7,472 nt of DNA from Pseudomonadota bacterium. GTDB lineage: Bacteria; Pseudomonadota; Alphaproteobacteria; Rhizobiales; Xanthobacteraceae. Location: contig JAEYTQ010000646.1 of the NCBI GenBank assembly GCA_023433965.1, forward strand, positions 1-7,472, read 5' to 3'. Shown here piece by piece: positions 1 to 5,602 of this stretch. A program made the position numbers and the translations under genes. Under the pieces are notes generated by a model. It was given only the letters and a program-made list of their open reading frames with translations, was not told where the DNA came from and did not search any database. The first letter of the stretch is position 1, and the number at the start of each line of letters is the position of its first letter.

Positions 1-151
1 ATGAAGGCCAGCATTGGCAATTCCGGCTAGCATTTGGATGATTGGGCAGAAGATAGAATGACCAAAAGATCCAGCTCGAAAGTTCAAGCTGGTCTAGCTG
101 CGTCAGATACCATCGGTCTTTGCGCTCTTGTGGTTGGTCGCAAACGTCGAG
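1..151. other. Non-coding left flank downstream of the ABC operon
   Basis: This stretch lies after the stop codon of the binding-protein gene and is visibly more AT-rich than the genes. I see no convincing gene in it. A minus-strand frame is open from about position 87 to the left edge and reads without stops, but it lacks a ribosome binding site, uses AT-ending codons unlike its neighbours, and resembles nothing I recognise. The stretch contains the hairpin annotated at 64-92 and a 12-base repeat of a sequence inside the neighbouring gene (7-18 and 218-229). Confidence 0.6.
64..92 (-). terminator. Candidate intrinsic terminator of the ABC operon
   Basis: Read on the minus strand, positions 92 to 71 fold as a hairpin. 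Arms CCAGCU and AGCUGG are extended inward by a U.G wobble, a G-C and an A-U pair to about nine base pairs closed by a four-base loop. The strand then continues AUCUUUU (70-64). The wobble pair forms only in minus-strand RNA (it is a C/A mismatch on the plus strand), and the T-run lies only on that side, so the element is oriented correctly for the operon. It starts about 60 bp past the stop codon at 152. The U-run is short, so termination may be partial. Confidence 0.5.
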
Positions 152-1147
152 CTAAGCGATCGTTTTGAGATAGAGGCTTGGATCGAAGTATTTCGAAGCC
201 GGAGTGAAGTCCTTAATGCCAGCATTGGCCATGAAGAAGTCCGTCGACTGCTGCAGCCAGTTGGTGACAGTTCCGTCCGAGTACATCCGCTTCCAGTCTT
301 TGGACGTGAACATCTTCTGAGCCTTGAACGACTCGTTGATGTCCGCAAGGGGCGTCTGGCTGTAATGACCCTTCTGCAGCTTCTCCATCGCTTCAGCGCT
401 GTTCGCGACGATATAGTCGTTGGCATCGGCCCAGCCTCGGATCAGTTTGGCCAGCGTCTCCTTGTTCGGCTCGTAATAGTCGTTAGCCGCCGCCCAACCG
501 CCGATAATCGCAGCTTTGGGATAAAATGCAGAAGCATCGGCGAGCTTGACGGCGCCGGGCACCTTGTCTCGAACCGTGACGTTGAAGGGCACCCAGAGTG
601 CGACGGCAGGCACCGCGCCGGAAATAAAGGCGGTGACGGCGGCCGGCATGGACTGGTTGATGAGCTCGACCTCTTTGGGATCGACCTTGTTGGCACGGAG
701 CGCGGTATCGAGGAACACATGCGCGGTTGTGCCGGTCGCTGTCGCGATGCGCTTGCCCTTCAGATCCTCGAACGATTTGATGCCCTGATCGCCCCGAACC
801 CAGAGCTGCGCCGTCGCGACCTCGATGTCATTGATGAGAAACACCTTGCCCTGGCCACGCGCCGGGAAGTTCGAGAGGACCGCGCCGGTCGACAGCACGT
901 CGAGGCTGCCACCGATCAGCGCCTGAAAGATTTCCAGGCCGGTGTTGAACTGCCGCAGCTCGAGATCGAGGCCCTGCTTTTCGAAGGAGCCGCGATCCAT
1001 GCCGGTCCAGATCTGGCCATCGACGGCGACAGTGTGGAGATAGCCGACGCGGACTTTGGTTTTTGCCTGCGCGATCGCAGGTGCCGAGGCCGCGAAGGTG
1101 CCGAGCGCAAGGCCCGCCGTTGTGCCCAGAAATTGACGCCGATCCAT
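152..1147 (-). CDS. ABC importer substrate-binding protein, NitT/TauA/SsuA type
   Basis: Periplasmic ligand-binding protein that would deliver a small solute, probably an anion, to the permease and ATPase encoded just upstream. The 331-residue length fits the nitrate/sulfonate/taurine (NMT1/THI5-like) family. Residues 1-28 form an export signal: twin arginines at 3-4 in a D-R-R-Q-F-L context, a hydrophobic stretch at 10-24 and a likely cleavage site after A-I-A (26). There is no lipobox cysteine, so the protein should be soluble. The mature part opens with the typical K-V-R-V-G-Y strand (31-36). It continues with the G-S-F-E-K-Q-G-L-D-L-E-L segment (53-64), a G-G-S-L-D-V patch (79-84), a D-L-K-G-K-R-I-A segment (128-135) and the domain-crossing region around 160-180. 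The ATG is preceded by a strong GGAGG (1155-1159) with a 7-base spacer. It is the last gene of the operon, 21 bp after the ATPase stop. The ligand cannot be predicted; sulfonate, carboxylate and aromatic acids are all possible. Confidence 0.9.
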   Translation of the reverse strand: MDRRQFLGTTAGLALGTFAASAPAIAQAKTKVRVGYLHTVAVDGQIWTGMDRGSFEKQGLDLELRQFNTGLEIFQALIGGSLDVLSTGAVLSNFPARGQGKVFLINDIEVATAQLWVRGDQGIKSFEDLKGKRIATATGTTAHVFLDTALRANKVDPKEVELINQSMPAAVTAFISGAVPAVALWVPFNVTVRDKVPGAVKLADASAFYPKAAIIGGWAAANDYYEPNKETLAKLIRGWADANDYIVANSAEAMEKLQKGHYSQTPLADINESFKAQKMFTSKDWKRMYSDGTVTNWLQQSTDFFMANAGIKDFTPASKYFDPSLYLKTIA

Positions 1148-1168
1148 GGTGTGTCCTCCGTCTGCTTG

Positions 1169-1978
1169 TTATTCCGAGAATGAGATCGGACGCATCTGCG
1201 CCTGCTGGGCGCGATACTCGTCCATCACGAGCTGCCTGATATGGCCGCGCAGCTCGGCGAATTCCGGCCGCTCCTGGATCGACTCGTCGCGCGGGTAAGC
1301 GAAGGGAACGTTGATGATCTCCTTGATCCGCGCCGGTCGCGCCGTCACCACCACGATGCGGGAGGCGAGGTAGATCGCCTCCTCGACGGAATGCGTGATC
1401 AGCATGACGGTCTTGCCTTCGGTCTCCAGCACCTTCAGCAGCAGGTTCTGCATGTTGGAACGGGTCTGGGCGTCGAGCGCCCCGAACGGCTCGTCCATCA
1501 GGAGGAATTGCGGCTTCACGGCATAAGCCCGTGCGATCGCGAGGCGCTGCCGCATGCCGCCGGACAGATGCTTCGGGTAGGAGTTGGCGAAGTCGGACAG
1601 GCCCATCAGGCCAAGATAATGATCGCAGATCGCATCGCGCTCGGCGGTCGCGACATGGTTGGCGTTGAGGGTCAGGCCGAAGGCGATGTTCTGCTTCACC
1701 GTCAACCAGGGGAATACGCCATACTCCTGGAAAATGACGCCGCGTTCGGGACCGGGGCCGGCGACGGGACGTCCATCGAACAGGACCTTGCCTGTCGTCG
1801 GCTTCTGGAAGCCGGCGAGCATGCTCATCATCGTGGTCTTGCCGCAACCGGACGGCCCGATCACCGCGATGAAGTCGCCGTCGTTTATGTCGTAGCTGAC
1901 GTCCTCGACGACCTTGAGGCGGCCTTTGGCGGTCGCGAAGGACAGTGAGACCTTGTCGAACTGTGCGCGCTTGATCAT
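1169..1978 (-). CDS. ABC importer ATPase, NitT/TauB/SsuB type
   Basis: Cytoplasmic nucleotide-binding subunit that powers the importer, 269 residues. All ATPase motifs are present: Walker A G-P-S-G-C-G-K-T-T (41-49), Q-loop glutamine 84, signature L-S-G-G-M-R-Q-R (138-145), Walker B F-L-L-M-D-E-P (158-164), D-loop A-L-D-A (167-170) and switch histidine 196. The region after the signature, with F-G-A-L-D-A-Q-T-R and T-H-S-V-E-E-A, is typical of the taurine/nitrate/sulfonate subgroup. The frame is open 66 codons further upstream, but that extension would lie wholly inside the permease gene. The ATG at 1978 gives a normal N-terminus and overlaps the permease stop in an ATGA arrangement, so translation is probably coupled. 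An AGGA (1991-1994) lies 12 bases upstream, a rather long spacer. It is followed by the binding-protein gene on the same strand. Confidence 0.95.
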   Translation of the reverse strand: MIKRAQFDKVSLSFATAKGRLKVVEDVSYDINDGDFIAVIGPSGCGKTTMMSMLAGFQKPTTGKVLFDGRPVAGPGPERGVIFQEYGVFPWLTVKQNIAFGLTLNANHVATAERDAICDHYLGLMGLSDFANSYPKHLSGGMRQRLAIARAYAVKPQFLLMDEPFGALDAQTRSNMQNLLLKVLETEGKTVMLITHSVEEAIYLASRIVVVTARPARIKEIINVPFAYPRDESIQERPEFAELRGHIRQLVMDEYRAQQAQMRPISFSE

Positions 1979-2745
1979 GCGATGGCTCGATCCTGCCAGA
2001 CCAGCAACCGCGCGGTGATCTTGCGCAGGATCAAGTCCATGATCAGCGCGATCAAGCCGATGCAGATGATCCCGACATAAATCACATCCAGCAGGAAATA
2101 GGTCGAGCCATTCTGGATCATGGCGCCGAGTCCGCGCTGCGCCGCGATCAGCTCGGATGCGACCAGCGTCGCCCAAGCGACGCCCAACGCCACGCGCAGC
2201 GCCGTGAGAATGTGCGGGACGGTGAGGGGAATGATGACCTTGCGAAAGATCTCGGCCTGGTTGGCTCCGAGCGTCTGCGCCACACGAATATAGAGCGGCG
2301 TGATCTGCGATACGCCCTCATACATCACGATCACGCCGGAGAAGAACGAGGCATAGAACAGGATGACAAGCTTTGCGAGCTCATCGACGCCGAAATAGAC
2401 GATCACCAGCGGTATCAGTGCGATCGGCGGCAGGGCGCGGAAGAAGTTGATCATGGGGTCGGCGAAGGTGCGGGCGGGCCGATACCACCCCAGCAGGAAT
2501 CCGACTGGCACGGCCACGAGGATGCCGAGCGCGACGCCGAGAAAGACGCGCCGGGTCGAGGCGAAGATGTCGATCAGCAGGCCTTCCCGGGTGAGAAGTT
2601 CGAAGAATTTGGCGGCGACCTGGTGCGGCGCGGGGATCAGCGATACGTTGACGAAGCCGCTCCAGCGCACGGCGTACCAGAGCAGGATTGCACCGATCCA
2701 CGGTATCAATCCGAGACCGAGGCGTCTCAGGCCAGCTCCGTTCAT
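1975..2745 (-). CDS. ABC importer permease, NitT/TauC/SsuC type
   Basis: Inner-membrane channel subunit of the importer, 256 residues, the usual size for TauC/SsuC-like permeases. Hydrophobic segments are visible at about 11-28, 66-88, 105-120, 124-143, 185-205 and 219-241, consistent with six membrane helices. The cytoplasmic coupling (EAA) loop is at about 152-175: A-Q-T-L-G-A at 156-161 with the invariant glycine at 160, then a K-V-I-I-P run ending in proline 173. The segment R-A-L-P-P-I-A-L-I-P (103-112) is characteristic of this family. It is the first gene of the minus-strand operon, starting about 38 bases from the predicted transcription start. A weak GGGTGG lies upstream of the ATG, and the frame closes upstream at 2779-2781 with no other ATG, which supports this start. 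Its last bases overlap the ATPase start by 4 bp. Transport substrate unknown. Confidence 0.95.
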   Translation of the reverse strand: MNGAGLRRLGLGLIPWIGAILLWYAVRWSGFVNVSLIPAPHQVAAKFFELLTREGLLIDIFASTRRVFLGVALGILVAVPVGFLLGWYRPARTFADPMINFFRALPPIALIPLVIVYFGVDELAKLVILFYASFFSGVIVMYEGVSQITPLYIRVAQTLGANQAEIFRKVIIPLTVPHILTALRVALGVAWATLVASELIAAQRGLGAMIQNGSTYFLLDVIYVGIICIGLIALIMDLILRKITARLLVWQDRAIA

Positions 2746-2769
2746 TCGACGCGTCCACCCAGATTGCGG

Positions 2770-2797
2770 TTGATGTTCTCACAGGTCATATTATAAA
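2770..2797 (+). promoter_or_regulatory. Predicted sigma70-type promoter for the racemase-GMC-gntR operon
   Basis: On the plus strand TTGATG (2770-2775; four of six consensus bases) is separated by 16 bp from TATAAA (2792-2797; five of six). Transcription would begin near 2804, giving a leader of about 48 bases before the ATG at 2852. The -10 element lies inside the inverted repeat at 2784-2807, so a protein bound there should block it. This is a motif reading only, with no experimental support. Confidence 0.5.
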
Positions 2798-2807
2798 TAG
2801 GATGACC
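2784..2807. promoter_or_regulatory. Inverted repeat, candidate GntR operator between the divergent operons
   Basis: GGTCAT (2784-2789) and ATGACC (2802-2807) are perfect inverted 6-base arms separated by 12 AT-rich bases that contain both predicted -10 elements. The site lies in the only sizeable intergenic gap of the module (2746-2851). HutC-type GntR proteins often bind palindromes with GGTCTA-like half-sites, so the half-site fits. The 12-base spacing is wider than in those classical sites, where the arms are adjacent. Assigning it to the regulator at 5603-6325 is an inference from position and symmetry. Confidence 0.45.
2790..2795 (-). promoter_or_regulatory. Predicted -10 element for the ABC importer operon
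   Basis: The minus strand reads a perfect TATAAT at 2795-2790. Transcription would start near 2783, about 38 bases before the permease ATG. No good -35 hexamer sits at the usual 16-18 bp (GCCGCT at 17 bp). A TTGTAT is present but only 12 bp away. The promoter may therefore be weak or activator-dependent. The element overlaps the plus-strand -10 by four bases. Confidence 0.4.
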
Positions 2808-2851
2808 ATACAAGCGGCGCCTTTGGTCTTGTGCGTCGCAGGCTTTCCCGC

Positions 2852-3979
2852 ATGAAACTGCCGCCTTTCACCATCCGAAGCGTCCAGGCCTTTGGCTATC
2901 GCTACCCGCTGACGACCCCGGTCATCACGTCCTTCGGGCGGATGAAGGATCGGCCGGCTGTGTTCGTTCGGATTGAAGACGCCGACGGACATGTCGGCTG
3001 GGGCGAAGTGTGGTGCAATTTTCCGGCACCAGGCGCCGAACATCGTGTTCGGCTCGTCAACGAGGTGCTTGCGCCGGCTCTCATCGGATCTACCGTGCCG
3101 GAGCCGTCTGCGGCGTTCGAGCGTCTGACGCAGGGAACCTCGGTGCTCGCGCTGCAATCGGGAGAAGCCGGGCCGTTTGCGCAGTCAATCGCCGGCATCG
3201 ATCTCGCGGTCTGGGATCTCCACGCCCGCCGCCAGAATCTCGCGCTGTGGCGGCTGCTCGGTGGGGCGAAGCGGAAGATCAAGGTCTACGCCAGCGGCAT
3301 CAATCCGGTCGGGTCCGAGCAGACGGCCGAAGCGGCGCTGGGCCGCGGCTATCGCGCCTTGAAGCTGAAGATCGGCTTCGATCCGGCAACTGACCGCGCC
3401 AATCTTGCCGCGCTGCGCCGTCTCGTGGCCGAAGGCCTGCTGGCCGCCGACGTCAATCAGGGCTGGACCATTGCCCAGGCCCTGGAACTTGCACCGCAAC
3501 TCGATCGCTTCGATCTCGCCTGGCTCGAGGAGCCGATCCGCGCCGATCGCCCCCGGCAGGAATGGAAGCAGTTGCACGACACTGTCCGCTTCCCGCTCGC
3601 AGCCGGCGAGAACATTGCGAGCTACGCCGACTTTGCCGAGGTGCTGGGTGAGCCGGTTCTCGGCGTCGTCCAGCCCGACATCGCGAAATGGGGTGGGCTG
3701 TCGGCTTGCGCAGGCATTGCCCGCGACATCCTTGCGTCGAAAAAGATGTTCTGCCCGCACTATCTCGGGGCCGGCATCGGGCTTCTGGCATCTGCGCATC
3801 TTCTCGCCGGCGTCGGCGGCGACGGGCTGCTCGAAGTTGACTGCAACGAAAACCCGCTGCGCGACCGCTTCTGTGGTCCCGTGCTCGATGTCCGCGACGG
3901 CATGATCGAACTCGGCGACGAAGCGGGCCTCGGCATCACGCCCGATCTTGCCTCCATCGAAGAATACCGGACGGTCTGA
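2852..3979 (+). CDS. Enolase-superfamily enzyme, mandelate racemase subgroup (probable acid dehydratase or racemase)
   Basis: A 375-residue cytoplasmic enzyme expected to abstract the proton alpha to a carboxylate and stabilise the enolate on Mg2+, giving dehydration or racemisation. An N-terminal capping domain (about 1-130) includes the substrate loop after residue 20 and the G-W-G-E-V-W motif (49-54). A (beta/alpha)8 barrel follows with the full mandelate-racemase set: K-L-K (171-173), metal ligands D200 (D-V-N), E226 (L-E-E-P) and E253 (A-G-E-N), the D276/H303 dyad (Q-P-D, C-P-H-Y) and E328. Both a lysine base and a D-H dyad are therefore available, which fits acid-sugar dehydratases as well as racemases and does not pick the substrate. 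A GTG at 2831 would add seven basic residues. The ATG at 2852 is preferred because CAGG (2839-2842) sits nine bases upstream and the family-like sequence begins there. The stop overlaps the next start (TGATG). Confidence 0.92.
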   Translation: MKLPPFTIRSVQAFGYRYPLTTPVITSFGRMKDRPAVFVRIEDADGHVGWGEVWCNFPAPGAEHRVRLVNEVLAPALIGSTVPEPSAAFERLTQGTSVLALQSGEAGPFAQSIAGIDLAVWDLHARRQNLALWRLLGGAKRKIKVYASGINPVGSEQTAEAALGRGYRALKLKIGFDPATDRANLAALRRLVAEGLLAADVNQGWTIAQALELAPQLDRFDLAWLEEPIRADRPRQEWKQLHDTVRFPLAAGENIASYADFAEVLGEPVLGVVQPDIAKWGGLSACAGIARDILASKKMFCPHYLGAGIGLLASAHLLAGVGGDGLLEVDCNENPLRDRFCGPVLDVRDGMIELGDEAGLGITPDLASIEEYRTV

Positions 3980-5574
3980 TGCCAGCAGGCGGCTACGACT
4001 ACATCATCGTCGGCGCGGGTTCGGCCGGCTGCGTGGTTGCGAACCGGTTGTCGGCCGATCCGTCCTGCCGCGTGCTGTTGCTGGAAGCCGGCGGATCGGA
4101 TCGCAATTTCTGGCTGAAGCTTCCGGTCGGCTATTACCGGACCATCTATAACGAGCGATACTCGCGCCTGTTCAGGACCGAGCCTTCGGACGGGAGCGGA
4201 GGTCGAGCCATCGTCTGGCCGCGTGGTCGCGTGCTCGGCGGTTCCTCGTCGATCAACGGGCTGATCTTCATCCGAGGGCAGCACGAGGACTTTGATGATT
4301 GGGAGCGCCTTGGCGCCGATGGCTGGAGCTATCGAGAACTCCTGCCCTATTTTCGTCGCTACGAACGCTACCGCGGCGGCGAGAGCCAATTTCATGGTGG
4401 GCTCGGGGAGTTCGAGGTTTCCGATCTGCGCAACGACAATCCGGCTTCGACGGCCTGGGTCGAGGCGGGTGTGCAGTTCGGCCTGCCGCGCAATCCCGAC
4501 TTCAACGGCGCCACGACGCTGGGCGTCGGCACCTACCAGCTCGGCATTGGGCGGCACTGGCGGACCAGTTCCGCCTCGGCGTTTCTGCGCCCCATCGCCG
4601 GCCGCCCCAACCTCACCATCATAACCCACGCCCAGGTCAGCAGGGTCGTTTTCCACGGTCGCGTCGCGACCGGCGTCGAATGGATCAGCAGGGGACAGGT
4701 CCACAGGGCGAGTGCTGATCGGGAAATCATTCTGTCCGGCGGCGCGCTGCAGTCGCCCCAGATCCTTCAGCTTTCCGGCGTCGGTCCGGCCGACCTGCTG
4801 AGCAAGCTCGGCATTCCCGTCGTTGCCGATTCTCCTGAAGTCGGCGCCAATCTTCAGGACCATTATCAGGCCCGGCTGATCGTCCGCCTGAACGAGCGGA
4901 TTTCGCTCAACGATCAGATTCGCAATCCCGTCGCGCTCGCAAGGATGGGGCTGCAGTGGATGCTGGCAGGCAGCGGTCCGCTGACGGTCGGGGCTGGGCA
5001 GGTCGGCGGCGCAGCCTGCACGGAATACGCCGTCGGCGGCCGGCCGGATGTGCAGTTCAACGTGATGCCGCTCTCGGTCGACAAGCCGGGCGAGCCCTTG
5101 CACAGCTATTCCGGTTTCACCGCTTCGGTCTGGCAGTGCCACGGAAAGTCGCGCGGACAGCTCTCGATCAGCTCGACTGACCCGTTCGGGCAGCCGCGTA
5201 TCGTGCCGAATTATTTCGCCGAAGAGATCGACCGCAAGACCATTGTTGCGGGCCTGAAGATTCTACGCGAGATCTATCGGCAGAAGGCGTTTCGCCCGCT
5301 CTGGGACGTCGAGATGGTGCCGGGCGAGGCGGCTAGGGATGATGCTGGGCTGTGGGACTTTGCGCGCAACACGGGAGGCACGGTATTCCATTGTGTCGGG
5401 ACCTGCCGCATGGGCAGCGACGCGCAGGCCGTACTCGATCCGCAGCTGCGTGTGCGCGGCGTCGAACGGCTGCGTGTGATCGATGCCTCGGTAATGCCGC
5501 AGATCACCTCGGCCAACACCAATGCGACCACCCTGATGATCGGCGAGCGCGGTGCAGCGCTGGTTATGGCTTGA
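3979..5574 (+). CDS. GMC-family FAD-dependent oxidoreductase (choline dehydrogenase-like)
   Basis: A 531-residue flavoprotein that would oxidise an alcohol to the carbonyl compound, passing electrons to oxygen or a membrane acceptor. The N-terminus is the FAD-binding Rossmann fold: V-G-A-G-S-A-G (11-17) and the ribose-binding E36 in L-L-L-E-A-G-G. GMC signature 1 is at about 82-100 (R-G-R-V-L-G-G-S-S-S-I-N-G), and signature 2 at 253-267 (S-G-G-A-L-Q-S-P-Q-I-L-Q-L-S-G). The C-terminal catalytic block has the H471 (F-H-C-V-G-T-C-R-M-G) and N514 (S-A-N-T-N-A) pair. No signal peptide is seen, so it should be cytoplasmic. The length matches BetA/AlkJ-like enzymes, but its neighbours do not suggest glycine betaine synthesis: no aldehyde dehydrogenase and no BetI. 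Its ATG overlaps the previous stop by one base, implying coupled translation and a shared pathway. The substrate is unknown; a hydroxy-acid or its dehydration product is the natural guess. Confidence 0.94.
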   Translation: MPAGGYDYIIVGAGSAGCVVANRLSADPSCRVLLLEAGGSDRNFWLKLPVGYYRTIYNERYSRLFRTEPSDGSGGRAIVWPRGRVLGGSSSINGLIFIRGQHEDFDDWERLGADGWSYRELLPYFRRYERYRGGESQFHGGLGEFEVSDLRNDNPASTAWVEAGVQFGLPRNPDFNGATTLGVGTYQLGIGRHWRTSSASAFLRPIAGRPNLTIITHAQVSRVVFHGRVATGVEWISRGQVHRASADREIILSGGALQSPQILQLSGVGPADLLSKLGIPVVADSPEVGANLQDHYQARLIVRLNERISLNDQIRNPVALARMGLQWMLAGSGPLTVGAGQVGGAACTEYAVGGRPDVQFNVMPLSVDKPGEPLHSYSGFTASVWQCHGKSRGQLSISSTDPFGQPRIVPNYFAEEIDRKTIVAGLKILREIYRQKAFRPLWDVEMVPGEAARDDAGLWDFARNTGGTVFHCVGTCRMGSDAQAVLDPQLRVRGVERLRVIDASVMPQITSANTNATTLMIGERGAALVMA

Positions 5575-5582
5575 ACACGCGA

Positions 5583-5594
5583 CCGGAATTCCGG
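5583..5594. repeat. Perfect 12-bp palindrome between the GMC gene and gntR
   Basis: CCGGAATTCCGG is its own reverse complement. It occupies most of the 28-bp gap between the GMC stop (5574) and the regulator start (5603) and runs into the regulator's ribosome binding site. It has no loop, so a stable RNA hairpin is less likely than a protein-binding site or chance. A palindrome of this length is expected about once or twice by chance in a window this size. Confidence 0.35.
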
Positions 5595-5597
5595 AGA
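5593..5597 (+). promoter_or_regulatory. Ribosome binding site deciding the gntR start
   Basis: GGAGA lies five bases upstream of the ATG at 5603. It decides between that ATG and an in-frame GTG at 5552, which would sit inside the GMC gene and add 17 residues unlike the family's N-terminus. The first two bases are shared with the palindrome at 5583-5594. Confidence 0.65.
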
Positions 5598-5602
5598 ACG
5601 AG

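Noticed and set aside
1..87. Possible start of another minus-strand gene running off the left edge
   Set aside because: Open but short, without a ribosome binding site, with AT-ending codons unlike the neighbours, and its beginning overlaps the terminator hairpin.
128..1183. 351-codon plus-strand frame opposite the binding-protein gene
   Set aside because: It is antisense to an unambiguous gene with recognisable family motifs, has no family resemblance, and long antisense frames are common in GC-rich DNA.
828..1847. 339-codon minus-strand frame across the ATPase and binding-protein genes
   Set aside because: Overlaps both genes in another frame; the protein is arginine/proline-rich and typical of a frame shadow.
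1979..2176. Upstream 66-codon extension of the ATPase frame
   Set aside because: It would lie completely inside the permease gene. The ATG at 1978 with its ATGA overlap gives the normal family N-terminus.
2810..2832. ACAAG-N13-CTTGT inverted repeat in the leader of the plus-strand operon
   Set aside because: Five-base arms at this spacing are expected by chance and nothing else supports a regulatory role.
2831..2851. Alternative GTG start of the enolase-superfamily gene
   Set aside because: No Shine-Dalgarno sequence precedes it and it would only add a short basic peptide; the ATG at 2852 has CAGG at a workable distance. Not fully excluded.
3760..5142. 460-codon minus-strand frame opposite the GMC gene
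   Set aside because: Antisense to a GMC gene whose signature motifs span the same stretch; the translation matches no family I recognise.
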